A stretch of DNA of 64,000 bases, taken from Fusibacter_A sp965140735 (GTDB lineage Bacteria > Bacillota > Clostridia > Peptostreptococcales > Acidaminobacteraceae). Below are positions 27,101-35,601 of the stretch, piece by piece. The stretch spans positions 3,782,001-3,846,000 of the forward strand of contig OZ223306.1 in assembly GCA_965140735.1 (NCBI GenBank), in the 5' to 3' direction. Made by a program: the position numbers and the translations under genes. Each line of letters begins with the position of its first letter. Within the stretch, counting starts at the first letter, position 1. The notes under the pieces are model-generated. The model did no database searches. It saw nothing but the letters and a program-made list of their open reading frames with translations, and was not told the origin of the DNA.

Positions 27101-27982
27101 ATGTTAGATGAAAAACAAGTTCGGAAGGCACTTTTAGAAGAACAAAAAAATGAAATCTCGGGTCACTTGATTTATAAAAAGCTATCTCGTAGGATTAAAG
27201 ACAAAGCGAATGCAGAGATTTTAAAAAAGATCAGCGATGATGAACTCAAACATTATGAACAAATTAAGCGGGTAACTCAAACAGAGGTATCTCCAAGTTT
27301 TTTTAAAGTACAGTTTTATACACTTATTAGTCTTGTGTTTGGGTTGACTTTTGGTATAAAATTGCTTGAGATGGGTGAGGATCAAGCGCAATATCACTAT
27401 GCACCGATGCTTGAAAATGGAGACTTTATTCAGGAAATTATGTCTGATGAAGAAGAACATGAACAAGCACTCATAGCGATGATCGATGAGGAGCGTCTTA
27501 ATTATATAGGATCGGTGGTGTTAGGGCTTAACGATGCCTTAGTTGAACTTACAGGAGCGCTTGCAGGTTATACCTTTGCTTTTCAAAACACGAAAATTAT
27601 AGCACTCACAGGGCTTATTACAGGTATTTCAGCTTCGTTTTCCATGGCAGCGTCTGAATATTTATCTTCTCGGCAGGAAGAAAGTGAAGAAGATCAAAAA
27701 ACGGCTGCCAAATCAGCACTTTATACGGGAATTGCCTATGTGGTCACAGTCGCACTTTTGATTATGCCATTTTTGCTAATTCAGAATCCATTTTTAAGTC
27801 TAATTTTGACGCTACTCACAGCAGTGCTTATTATATTTGGCTTTAATTATTATATTTCAGTGGCAAAAGATGTACCTTTTAAGAAACGGTTTATTGAAAT
27901 GGCACTTATCAGCTTAGGTGTATCAGGGATTTCTTTTTTAGTAGGCGTTGCGGTAAAAGTAATATTTGGAATAGAAATTTAA
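27101..27982 (+). CDS. Ferritin-like / VIT1 fusion, iron-manganese transporter
   Basis: A 293-residue protein with two parts. Residues 1-145 are a rubrerythrin/ferritin-like helical domain with ligand-type motifs (EEQKNEISGHLIY near 13, DDELKHYEQ near 46, SDEEEHEQAL near 115). Residues 145-293 are a VIT1/CCC1-type membrane domain of about five helices with GLNDALVELTGALAGYTFAF, typical of the Fe2+/Mn2+ binding first helix, and AASEYLSSRQEE. Fusions of this kind (MbfA-like) export iron or sense and move it under oxidative stress. It stands directly after the iron-regulated suf operon and is followed after 16 bases by a small helical protein, probably in the same transcript. AAGGAG precedes the ATG. 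Confidence 0.9.
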   Translation: MLDEKQVRKALLEEQKNEISGHLIYKKLSRRIKDKANAEILKKISDDELKHYEQIKRVTQTEVSPSFFKVQFYTLISLVFGLTFGIKLLEMGEDQAQYHYAPMLENGDFIQEIMSDEEEHEQALIAMIDEERLNYIGSVVLGLNDALVELTGALAGYTFAFQNTKIIALTGLITGISASFSMAASEYLSSRQEESEEDQKTAAKSALYTGIAYVVTVALLIMPFLLIQNPFLSLILTLLTAVLIIFGFNYYISVAKDVPFKKRFIEMALISLGVSGISFLVGVAVKVIFGIEI

Positions 27983-27998
27983 TAGGGACGGTAATCAT

Positions 27999-28466
27999 AT
28001 GTATGACATTAGAGATGTATTAGGTAAAGGAATTGATGTAGCAAAGAAGAAGAAAGCTATTTATGAAAAAATTAAAGAAGATAGTGGCGATATTAGGGTG
28101 AGGATGATGGTTCAAGTAATGATAGCGGCTGTAGATACTGATATCAAACACTATCAGAATATGATTTCGAATATTACGGATGAAATGGCAGAAGCCATTG
28201 ATTTTGGCACCTATGATAAGATCGCGTCACTTGTGAATCAATTTTCTAGGCTTTTTATGGCGCCAGAGATTAGAGATCGTAGAGTATTGTTAGATTATGC
28301 CATTGAAATTGAAAAGTCTATTTATGCACTTTTAGTGGATATTAAAGGCAGATTGGTAACCAGTGAAATCATAACAAATTCAATTTCATATTATGTTTTG
28401 ATTGAAATGATTGAGACGAAGCAAGCTTTTATTTCAGAACTTGAAGTTTTTAAGCGGAACCAATGA
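27999..28466 (+). CDS. Unknown helical protein co-transcribed with the VIT1 gene
   Basis: I do not recognise this 155-residue protein. It is predicted all-helical and cytosolic, with no signal peptide. The helices DTDIKHYQNMISN near 50 and DYAIEIEKSIYALL near 105 give Glu/His spacing reminiscent of a degenerate ferritin-like bundle, but the usual EXXH pair is incomplete. It starts 16 bases after the transporter with an AGGGACGG ribosome site, so it is likely co-expressed and may help iron handling. That link rests on position only. Confidence 0.75.
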   Translation: MYDIRDVLGKGIDVAKKKKAIYEKIKEDSGDIRVRMMVQVMIAAVDTDIKHYQNMISNITDEMAEAIDFGTYDKIASLVNQFSRLFMAPEIRDRRVLLDYAIEIEKSIYALLVDIKGRLVTSEIITNSISYYVLIEMIETKQAFISELEVFKRNQ

Positions 28467-28531
28467 ATGTAAAATATAGAATTGAGTTATTATGCAGCAT
28501 CAGAATTAACATATGAATCTAAAGTGCATTA

Positions 28532-28540
28532 TGCTATAAT
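28532..28540 (+). promoter_or_regulatory. Extended -10 promoter
   Basis: TGCTATAAT is a perfect extended -10 element about 70 bp before the start at 28611. No good -35 is seen, as is usual for this class. Confidence 0.5.
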
Positions 28541-28610
28541 AATTCTAATGTTTATTAGCTCATTGATAAGGCTATAAATGATATGTAATGACAACGATGG
28601 AGGTTTTTTT

Positions 28611-29255
28611 ATGAGTGTTAAAAGACAAGAGCATAAGCTTCATGCTTTGAGCATACATATGAAGTATGGTGAAGTATTGCATATTGATGACATCAGTAAG
28701 GAAAGAAAAGATAATTATTTGAAGCTTTGCACGGAGCCTCATACTTCTATTATCGTGGAAGACGAGGATAGTATTCGTAATCTGCTAAGTCAAGATGTGG
28801 CTAAAATATCAGTAAAAGAGTACTCTCATGAGTATAGAGGGTATTTTTTTCCTCTTAAAAAGGCGTTATTGTCAGAAAGTGCGTTTGGTAGACGATTTTA
28901 TAGTATGCTCATTAAGCTTTTCGTGATGTTCGCGGTACTAATTGTTATAGGACTTATGGGGCTTAAGGTTGTTGAAGGTAATGTTATAGATGTACTGTTT
29001 GACCCTGATCTTTTAAGAGCGCTTTTAAATGAAATGCTTAATATGATTGGCAAACTTTTTAAATATACTGTTATTTTGATGTTGCTTGCCAATTTAGTGG
29101 ATTATGGGCTGAGCTATAGGGCTTATTTTCCAGTTAATAGGGATGGTACAGAGCCTGTGGAAATCACAAGAGTGAGTAATACGGCTGTTGTTTTAGTTTT
29201 TATGCTTTGTTATACAATTGCTGTAAGGATTGTAAGTGCAGTATTTTTACTTTAA
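28611..29255 (+). CDS. Unknown two- to three-helix membrane protein
   Basis: A 214-residue protein not recognised. Residues 1-95 are soluble and charged (SIHMKYGEVLHIDDISKERKD, then SIIVEDEDSIRNLL), followed by a hydrophobic helix (about 103-125), an amphipathic segment, a helix near 150-168 and a C-terminal helix (about 190-212). The start is ATG 28611 with GGAGG 8 bases upstream; an upstream ATG at 28578 lacks one. It is a single gene closed by a strong terminator. No function can be given. Confidence 0.7.
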   Translation: MSVKRQEHKLHALSIHMKYGEVLHIDDISKERKDNYLKLCTEPHTSIIVEDEDSIRNLLSQDVAKISVKEYSHEYRGYFFPLKKALLSESAFGRRFYSMLIKLFVMFAVLIVIGLMGLKVVEGNVIDVLFDPDLLRALLNEMLNMIGKLFKYTVILMLLANLVDYGLSYRAYFPVNRDGTEPVEITRVSNTAVVLVFMLCYTIAVRIVSAVFLL

Positions 29256-29282
29256 GTGCGATCGGAAATATGAATAAAAGCG

Positions 29283-29324
29283 TAAGAGGACTTGTGAGTA
29301 TATACTTACAAGTCCTCTTATAAT
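29283..29324. terminator. Intrinsic terminator
   Basis: TAAGAGGACTTGT-GAGTATATACTT-ACAAGTCCTCTTA, followed by TAATTTT. The 13-bp stem is perfect. Confidence 0.85.
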
Positions 29325-29366
29325 TTTGACCTGTGTTTAGTTTGAAAGAGACGTGGATATTACATG

Positions 29367-29459
29367 TTGACAAAGGCTTAATTTTATATTTATAATGTTG
29401 ACGGAAGTTTAATTTTGTATTTATAATATTCATGAAATCATAAATTTATATTTATGTGT
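29367..29459 (+). promoter_or_regulatory. Tandem 31-bp promoter repeats, two consensus and one decayed
   Basis: Three head-to-tail 31-bp units start at 29367, 29398 and 29429. Unit 1 is TTGACA-18-TATAAT (-10 at 29391-29396) and unit 2 is TTGACG-18-TATAAT (-10 at 29422-29427). Unit 3 (TTCATG-18-TATGTG) keeps the spacing and the TTTATATTTAT core but has lost both boxes. They lead straight into the ribosome site of the SLH protein at 29473, implying very strong expression. Confidence 0.75.
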
Positions 29460-29472
29460 AGGAGGACATTAA

Positions 29473-32400
29473 ATGAGAAAGATAAGTATACTGCTTGTAG
29501 TCACAATGTTGTGTAGTATGATCCAATTTATGGGGAATTTAGCATATGCTGATACACCTTGCTCGGGTATAATTCTGACATCAGATTTGAATGACGGGGT
29601 GGACATTATCATTGGACCAGATGATAAACTTTATGTATCCGATTACTCTGGAAACAAAATTGTGAAAATGGATAAAGATGGTTCAAATATTACAACGGTG
29701 ACGACGGACGTGGTTAACCCCGAGGGAATGGCTTTTGATAATGATGGCAATTTGATTGTAGCTGAATATTATAGGGGGAGAGTTGCAAAAGTTGACTCTG
29801 GAGGCAATACAACATATAGTGAGGATAACTTAGATTATGTGGCAGGGGTTGCTGTGGACAGTCACAACAAAATTTTTGTAATGGGTAAATCTACTGGTAA
29901 CATATATAAAATGGATGCGGATGGTTCTAATAGCACCGTATTTGTAACCGTTAAGAAGGACAGTTCAGCGATTGAAAATTCATTGCAAGGTTTGGGAATA
30001 GATTCGAATGATAATCTCTATGTCTCAGATTTGATAAATGGTAGGATCATAAAAATTGATCCAAGCAGTGTCCAGTCGGATTTTGCAACTGTGAGTGCGC
30101 CACGTTGGGTTTCAGTTGGCGAAGATGGGTATGTGTATGCTTCATCAGGGAATGGAATTAATGGAACTATTGAAAAATTTGATTTATCTGGAAATAAAAT
30201 AGAAACATATAGTACCGGATCTTATTATCCTTGGGGAACTCAAGTTGATGCAAGTGGTGTCATTTATTTTGTTCACAATGGCGCGAATGCTATCAAGATT
30301 TTAAGCTATGCAGATACAGTAGACAGAACTCATGTAAAGATAAAATTGGTGTATGATTTGGTAAGTGGGCCTGCTGATGCATCGGCATTTGCACTGAGTG
30401 GCGTTTCTTCCAATCCCCAAGTGACTAGTGCCGTAGTCAATGGTTCAGAGATTGATTTAACTTTAGATTCTAATATTGAATCTACAGATGAAGCTGTAAA
30501 GGTAAGTTATACTAAAACCGGCACTCACAACCTTGTTCAGCAAGGCACAAATATAGAAGTTGGTGGATTTTCAGATCTACCAGTCACAAATCATATTGTG
30601 GGGGTGTCCAGCGTTGAGACACTTTCAAACATTAATGTAGATAACGGAACTCAATTAAGTGCAGTGGGATTACCTGAGACAGTTGTAGTTAATTTAGTTC
30701 AGTCAACGCCTTCTACCACTAGTGCTGCAGTGACATGGGATGGTGGAACGCCTACATACGATGGCAATGTTGCCGGGACATACACTTTTAGTGGAACTTT
30801 GATTTTGGGGAATAATATCTCTAATCCAGAAGGTACAAAGGCGAGTGTCAATGTTGTGGTGGAAGAAAATCCACATGTGACAACAACGAGTGACATCGAC
30901 GAAATCACGGTTCCAAATGGAACAGTGCTCAGTTCGGTGGAGCTACCGACAAAGGTTTCGTTTAGTCTAAGTAATTCAACGACAACCAGTGCAGCAGTAG
31001 TTTGGGATGGTGGTACGCCAACTTATGATGGTCAAACAGCAGGTACTTATGTATTTTTAGGTACGCTTGCTTCATCAAATAAGTATATCAATCCAAATAA
31101 TGTAAAGGCGAGTGTCAATGTTGTAGTGTCAGCGCAAGTATTGCCAACGATTACAACTGCAAATACTATAAATACAATCACGGTTCCAAATGGGACAGTG
31201 TTCAGTTCGGTGGAGCTACCGACAAAGGTTTCGTTTAGTCTAAGTAATTCAAAGACAACCAGTGCAGCAGTAGTTTGGGATGGTGGTACGCCAACTTATG
31301 ATGGTCAAACAGCAGGTACTTATGTATTTTCAGGTATGCTTGCTTCATCAAATGAGTATATAAATCCAAACAATGTAAAGGCAAGTGTCAGTGTTGTGGT
31401 ACAACCGGTACAATCACCTCGCGATAGAGATAACAGTAGTGGCGGTGGATCAATTTCGTCTTCTGGAGTAACTGAAGATAATGGAATAGTTGAAGTAAAT
31501 GGTGTTAGTCAAAAGGCTGCTAAAGAAGTTAGGACTACTGAGAATGGTAGATCCAAAGTAAAAGTTACAATAGATAGTGCGTCTCTGAAAAAAGTTATGG
31601 CTGACTTGCTTGAAAAAGCACCAAGTTCAGAAACAACTTTAAGAAATTTGGCAACAATTAATGTACAAGATACAGGTGCAGATTCCACAGTGGTTGATCT
31701 TGATGGTGAAATAGTAAAGCAAATGGATCAAAATAAATTTGATATACTGGTTAATGTAGGTGATAAAGCGTATAAAATTCCAGCAGAAGAGTTGGCAGTA
31801 GATTCAATTGCAAATAGGTTAGTAGTGGCTCAAGATGATTTGAAAAGTATAAACTACTATATCCAAGTAGATAAAATTACGGCAGAACAGCAATCAGAAA
31901 TAACAAAAAATGCAGTGCCGAATAATGGTAAAGTTATTATAGAACCCACTGAGTTTAAAGTATCAGTTGTTGTGACTCGAAATGATGGGACCACAGAAGT
32001 CGTTGAGATGGATAGCTTTAAGCAGTATGTAAAGAGAGTGTTTAAAATTCCAAAAGGTACAAATTTAAGTGATGTTACAACTGGAGCTGTTTTTGATCAA
32101 GACTATAATTATAATCAAGTGCCTACAAGACTGTACACTGAAAATGGTATAAACTATGCAGAAGTAAATTCTTTAACGAACTCGATTTATTCAATAATTA
32201 GCAATCCAATAGCAGTTAATTCAGTTAAAGGGCATTGGTCTGAATCTATTGTGAACGATATGGCATCGCGCCTTATTCTTACAGATTATGATCAATTTAG
32301 AGCAGATAAAAATGTGACAAGAGGAGAATTTGCCACATACATGACGAGAGCACTTGGTTTATACACCAGTGATGCTAATTTTGAGAGTTCATTTACAGAT

Positions 32401-32766
32401 GTGAAAAAGACTGATGACAATGTAAAAGGAATTGTATCAGCAGTTCGCTGGGGACTTGTCAGTGGTTATGAAGATGGTACATTCAAGCCGGACAATGAAA
32501 TAACAAGAGAAGAAGCTATGGTATTATTTGCTAAGGCAATGGAGATTACGAATTATGAAGGTGTCATAGGGTCTTCAAGTTTCGATATTGAGTCCGGTGC
32601 AAGTATTTCAGTATGGTCGAAATCCTATATCCAAAAAGTGTTGGATGGCAAGATTTTCGTAGGGCGTTCGAATCACGATTTAGGTTTGAAAGAGAATATA
32701 ACACATGCTGAAACTTTAGCGGCTCTTAGAAATCTTTTAGTCAAATCAGAATTGATTAATAAATAA
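29473..32766 (+). CDS. Surface protein: NHL beta-propeller, Ig-like repeats, three SLH domains
   Basis: A 1097-residue exported protein. The signal peptide ends near AYA (residue about 27). Residues 30-280 form NHL/beta-propeller repeats (DDKLYVSDYSGNKIVKMDKDG, GIDSNDNLYVSDLINGRIIKID). Residues 285-375 resemble a SwmB-like beta domain. Three bacterial Ig-like (group 4 type) repeats follow near 381-465, 473-555 and 561-645, each with TSAAVxWDGGTPTYDG and AGTYxFxGTL; the last two are nearly identical in DNA. A Gly/Ser linker leads to a 220-residue region shared with the protein at 9414, then three SLH domains (about 915-1097) with KGHWSESIVNDMASR and ITREEAMVLFAKAM. It is anchored to the wall polymer and probably abundant, given the repeated promoters. 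GGAGG lies before the ATG. Ligand unknown. Confidence 0.9.
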   Translation: MRKISILLVVTMLCSMIQFMGNLAYADTPCSGIILTSDLNDGVDIIIGPDDKLYVSDYSGNKIVKMDKDGSNITTVTTDVVNPEGMAFDNDGNLIVAEYYRGRVAKVDSGGNTTYSEDNLDYVAGVAVDSHNKIFVMGKSTGNIYKMDADGSNSTVFVTVKKDSSAIENSLQGLGIDSNDNLYVSDLINGRIIKIDPSSVQSDFATVSAPRWVSVGEDGYVYASSGNGINGTIEKFDLSGNKIETYSTGSYYPWGTQVDASGVIYFVHNGANAIKILSYADTVDRTHVKIKLVYDLVSGPADASAFALSGVSSNPQVTSAVVNGSEIDLTLDSNIESTDEAVKVSYTKTGTHNLVQQGTNIEVGGFSDLPVTNHIVGVSSVETLSNINVDNGTQLSAVGLPETVVVNLVQSTPSTTSAAVTWDGGTPTYDGNVAGTYTFSGTLILGNNISNPEGTKASVNVVVEENPHVTTTSDIDEITVPNGTVLSSVELPTKVSFSLSNSTTTSAAVVWDGGTPTYDGQTAGTYVFLGTLASSNKYINPNNVKASVNVVVSAQVLPTITTANTINTITVPNGTVFSSVELPTKVSFSLSNSKTTSAAVVWDGGTPTYDGQTAGTYVFSGMLASSNEYINPNNVKASVSVVVQPVQSPRDRDNSSGGGSISSSGVTEDNGIVEVNGVSQKAAKEVRTTENGRSKVKVTIDSASLKKVMADLLEKAPSSETTLRNLATINVQDTGADSTVVDLDGEIVKQMDQNKFDILVNVGDKAYKIPAEELAVDSIANRLVVAQDDLKSINYYIQVDKITAEQQSEITKNAVPNNGKVIIEPTEFKVSVVVTRNDGTTEVVEMDSFKQYVKRVFKIPKGTNLSDVTTGAVFDQDYNYNQVPTRLYTENGINYAEVNSLTNSIYSIISNPIAVNSVKGHWSESIVNDMASRLILTDYDQFRADKNVTRGEFATYMTRALGLYTSDANFESSFTDVKKTDDNVKGIVSAVRWGLVSGYEDGTFKPDNEITREEAMVLFAKAMEITNYEGVIGSSSFDIESGASISVWSKSYIQKVLDGKIFVGRSNHDLGLKENITHAETLAALRNLLVKSELINK
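30904..31401 (+). repeat. Near-identical tandem Ig-like coding repeats
   Basis: The segments 30904-31128 and 31177-31401, 273 bp apart start to start (91 codons), are nearly identical in DNA, with only scattered differences such as aacagtgctc versus gacagtgttc. The first Ig-like copy (from about 30615) is clearly more divergent. This marks a recent in-frame duplication or gene conversion. Confidence 0.85.
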
Positions 32767-32775
32767 TTACGATAT

Positions 32776-32812
32776 AAAAAAATCGGTATACATATTGTAT
32801 GCCGATTTTCTA
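32776..32812. terminator. Intrinsic terminator
   Basis: AAAATCGGTATACA-TAT-TGTATGCCGATTTT lies just after the SLH protein stop and before the end of the convergent gene at 32821. Confidence 0.85.
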
Positions 32813-32820
32813 ATGGATGT

Positions 32821-33273
32821 CTATTTGCTGACAGTTCCTTTTGAATTACTTTTTTTAGGTTTTGACGCGGCTTTGTTTTGAGAAGCTTTTTTGTTTTCAG
32901 CATTTTTAGCTTCTTCCCATTTGTGGTAATCTTTAAGCAATTGAAGTGCTCTTTTGATCTTCTTATCCTTAACACTAGAAGTGTCTTTGAGAATTCTTGA
33001 CATGTGCATCATTTGAATTTCAATATATTTAGGATTGTTGAGTTGATTAGCACTAGCAGCCCTTTTTGATTTTTTAAGTGATGCTGACATGGTTTCCTTA
33101 AACATTAATAATTGAAAACTATTTTTCTTTTGTTTTGGTACTTGTTTTGATGTTTCGTAAACTTGAATAAATAATTTTTCCATGTTTTTCTTTTGGTATT
33201 GGTATAATGCGAATGCGCCACCAATCGCTAAAACTAATAATACACCAATAACAATCATAGTTGTTGTACTCAT
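32821..33273 (-). CDS. Unknown single-helix membrane-anchored protein with basic tail
   Basis: A 150-residue protein with one N-terminal membrane helix (TTTMIVIGVLLVLAIGGAFAL), a helical central part rich in Met, Gln and Lys, and a low-complexity Lys/Ala/Ser tail (from about 120) that could bind nucleic acid or acidic polymers. There is no signal cleavage site, so it is probably anchored with the bulk in the cytosol. The start is ATG 33273, with AAGGAG 8 bases upstream; a GTG three codons earlier sits on the ribosome site. No family is recognised. It is convergent with the SLH gene. Confidence 0.7.
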   Translation of the reverse strand: MSTTTMIVIGVLLVLAIGGAFALYQYQKKNMEKLFIQVYETSKQVPKQKKNSFQLLMFKETMSASLKKSKRAASANQLNNPKYIEIQMMHMSRILKDTSSVKDKKIKRALQLLKDYHKWEEAKNAENKKASQNKAASKPKKSNSKGTVSK

Positions 33274-33396
33274 TATACACACTCCTTTAGCTAATACAGT
33301 TTCTATTTTAACATGTATTTAGTCAGAAGAGAATTAAATTTTTATGACGATGTCGGCAGAGGGGACAGAATATGAAAAAATGAGAAGAAAATCGCG

Positions 33397-33945
33397 TTAG
33401 ACAATCTTTTCCCCTCTATAGACTTCACCACCAGCATTTTTTAATAGACCATAGCGTTCAGTCCAAAGCGTTTTATATTTGATAGCTTGTGCATGAGTCT
33501 GAGTAATGTCTGTTGGTAATGTTTTTATGACTTTACCTGGTACGCCAACGACTAGGGAGAAAGGTGGAATTACTGCATTCTCTTTAACGAGAGCACCTGC
33601 GGCTATAATGCTCCCTTCGCCGACAACGGCACCATTTAGAACCGTAGCGCTCATACCAATAAGGCAATGATTCTCTATTGTACAGCCGTGAAGGACAACG
33701 TTGTGACCAACAGTGACATAATCTCCAATTTTAGTGGGATGATCGTCTGCAACATGAATGACACTGTTGTCCTGTATGTTGGTATATTGCCCAATCGTGA
33801 TTACATTTACGTCACCTCTTACAACGGTATTAAACCAAACGCTGCTAAAAAGTGACATTTTGACTTTGCCGATAACTTTTGCACCTTCTGCAATATAACT
33901 TTTCTCATGACATTCTGGAAGTTGATTTTCAAAAGATATTTTCAT
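33397..33945 (-). CDS. Gamma-class carbonic anhydrase family protein
   Basis: A 182-residue left-handed beta-helix protein built of hexapeptide repeats ([LIV]-G-x4). Three candidate zinc-ligand histidines are present: SVIHVADD near 67 and VGHNVVLHGC near 83 and 88. It belongs with the YrdA/PaaY/CamH branch, which forms trimers with metal sites between subunits; some members hydrate CO2, others have no proven activity. Length and motifs are normal. It lies alone between the membrane-anchored protein and the divergent PAS-GAF sensor. Confidence 0.88.
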   Translation of the reverse strand: MKISFENQLPECHEKSYIAEGAKVIGKVKMSLFSSVWFNTVVRGDVNVITIGQYTNIQDNSVIHVADDHPTKIGDYVTVGHNVVLHGCTIENHCLIGMSATVLNGAVVGEGSIIAAGALVKENAVIPPFSLVVGVPGKVIKTLPTDITQTHAQAIKYKTLWTERYGLLKNAGGEVYRGEKIV

Positions 33946-34041
33946 AGAATAAACTCACTTTCTTGAATTTTATTAATTATTATATCAAATTTGGGTATAA
34001 ATACATCATAGAACTTGAGCAGAGGAAAGGAATGTGGCTTT

Positions 34042-35589
34042 ATGATCAATAAGTTGCGATCAATTCTGGGGATAGAAAGTTTTGAAGTTACAGATGAAGA
34101 GATGATAATACACGATCGAAATACGAGTTTTAATTTTGGTGTGTTTTATTTGATCATTCAACTGTTTTTTTATGTGTTTGCTAGAGAATTACATGTGGGA
34201 GGGGGTGGCCTCTTTTATAATGGTATTATCTTTGGAAGTATATTATTGTTTTTAATTGCTTTAAAAGTCAGTAAGAGTACTTTTTGGCTAGAAGCTTTTC
34301 TCACTTTTTTAATGATCACAATGGGCTTTGATTTTGTACTGTCACCAAATTCGGTTCAGTCTGTCTTAGTGATCGTATTGACGGTGTTCATACTATTCTA
34401 TTTTCTACTTGACTTTGTAAGGTTGATTCTTCCGATAGGAATCTTTGCCTGTGTACTCTTAGCAGGTGCTTTTTATAATGGTGCAAATGAGCATGATATA
34501 ATATTTAGCATAGTTTTGCTGCTTTTACTTTCAGTTTTAGCGGCTTTTTTTGGTAGAGATCGATACTCTTCATATCATTTGAGAGAAAGACTTACTCAAA
34601 AACAAGAAACACTTATGGCAGAGCTTAAATCAGTGAATTATCATCTCAATGGTGAGTTGTTAAAACAATCCGTTCACCTTATGAACATAGAGGAGGCGGA
34701 GGCGAAGTTTAGAGCCTTGACCAGCGCCATAAATGCAGCTATTTTTCTCTTGGATGATGAAGATTATGTGATCTATTCGAACCACTGGCTTTTTAACAAC
34801 TATGGTGTCAGCTTTGAGCATGTTAAATCCATGAGTGATTTTAAAAAAATATTTTCAGAAAAAACCTATGGTCTTTTAAAAGCATCTTATAGGGCAACGC
34901 AAAAAACATCTGAAAGTACTATTTTAAGAGAAATTCCGCTGAGACTCCCAAACGATGTTCAGCTTTGGTTAAATGTCAAGTTTACCACAGTAGATACAAG
35001 TGGTGTTTTGGTTACGGGGTTTGATGTGACAGAGCGTAAAAAGAATGAAGAGCGGATTGAAAAATTATCAGCTGTAAAGGATATTTTGATAAAGCTTAAT
35101 CCTTTGATGGTTCAAAATATGAAAATGACAGATCTCTTTGAGTATGTGCTTGAAAATATGATGACGCATATAACACATGCAGATCTTGCGTGTATATTAA
35201 AAGTAGAAGGGTCAAAGATAAAAGTAATTGCATCAAAAGGATATGATCAAGATAAAGCAGGGACATATCAAATTGAACTGGAGAAATCTTTTATCTATAA
35301 TATAACAAATGGACAACTGGTCAAGCCGATCATCATCAATGATCTTCAAGAAAAATTTACAGAAGGCTTCGTTACAATTTTAGATAATGAAATGGATTTG
35401 CCAATACAATCTTCTTTGTGTACACCTATTCTTGTAGACGGTCTGCTCTATGGACTGATCAATATGGATGCTTTTAGAAATCAAGTATTTTCAAATGATG
35501 ACATGGAAGTTATGGCTTTTTTAGCGGAACAATTAGGATATGCAATAAAAAATCAACGAGAGCTTAAAGCACACTCGTTGATAAGGTAA
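34042..35589 (+). CDS. Membrane sensor with PAS and GAF domains, no output domain
   Basis: A 515-residue protein. About six membrane helices (20-175) are followed by a coiled segment, a PAS domain (about 220-335: FRALTSAINAAIFLLDDEDYVIYSN through GVLVTGFDVTERKKNEE) and a GAF domain (about 345-505: MTDLFEYVLENMM, LCTPILVDGLLYGLINMDAF). The family normally continues into a histidine kinase, GGDEF or HD domain, but this one stops with TAA right after the GAF domain and no remnant follows, because hydE converges 12 bases later. It may signal through a partner. The start is ATG 34042 with AAGGA upstream; a TTG at 34015 is less likely. Confidence 0.8.
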   Translation: MINKLRSILGIESFEVTDEEMIIHDRNTSFNFGVFYLIIQLFFYVFARELHVGGGGLFYNGIIFGSILLFLIALKVSKSTFWLEAFLTFLMITMGFDFVLSPNSVQSVLVIVLTVFILFYFLLDFVRLILPIGIFACVLLAGAFYNGANEHDIIFSIVLLLLLSVLAAFFGRDRYSSYHLRERLTQKQETLMAELKSVNYHLNGELLKQSVHLMNIEEAEAKFRALTSAINAAIFLLDDEDYVIYSNHWLFNNYGVSFEHVKSMSDFKKIFSEKTYGLLKASYRATQKTSESTILREIPLRLPNDVQLWLNVKFTTVDTSGVLVTGFDVTERKKNEERIEKLSAVKDILIKLNPLMVQNMKMTDLFEYVLENMMTHITHADLACILKVEGSKIKVIASKGYDQDKAGTYQIELEKSFIYNITNGQLVKPIIINDLQEKFTEGFVTILDNEMDLPIQSSLCTPILVDGLLYGLINMDAFRNQVFSNDDMEVMAFLAEQLGYAIKNQRELKAHSLIR

Positions 35590-35601
35590 TTATTTATTGT
35601 T

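Noticed and set aside
34042..35589. PAS-GAF protein as a selenoprotein or TGA read-through product
   Set aside because: Its stop is TAA and hydE converges immediately, leaving no room for an output domain.
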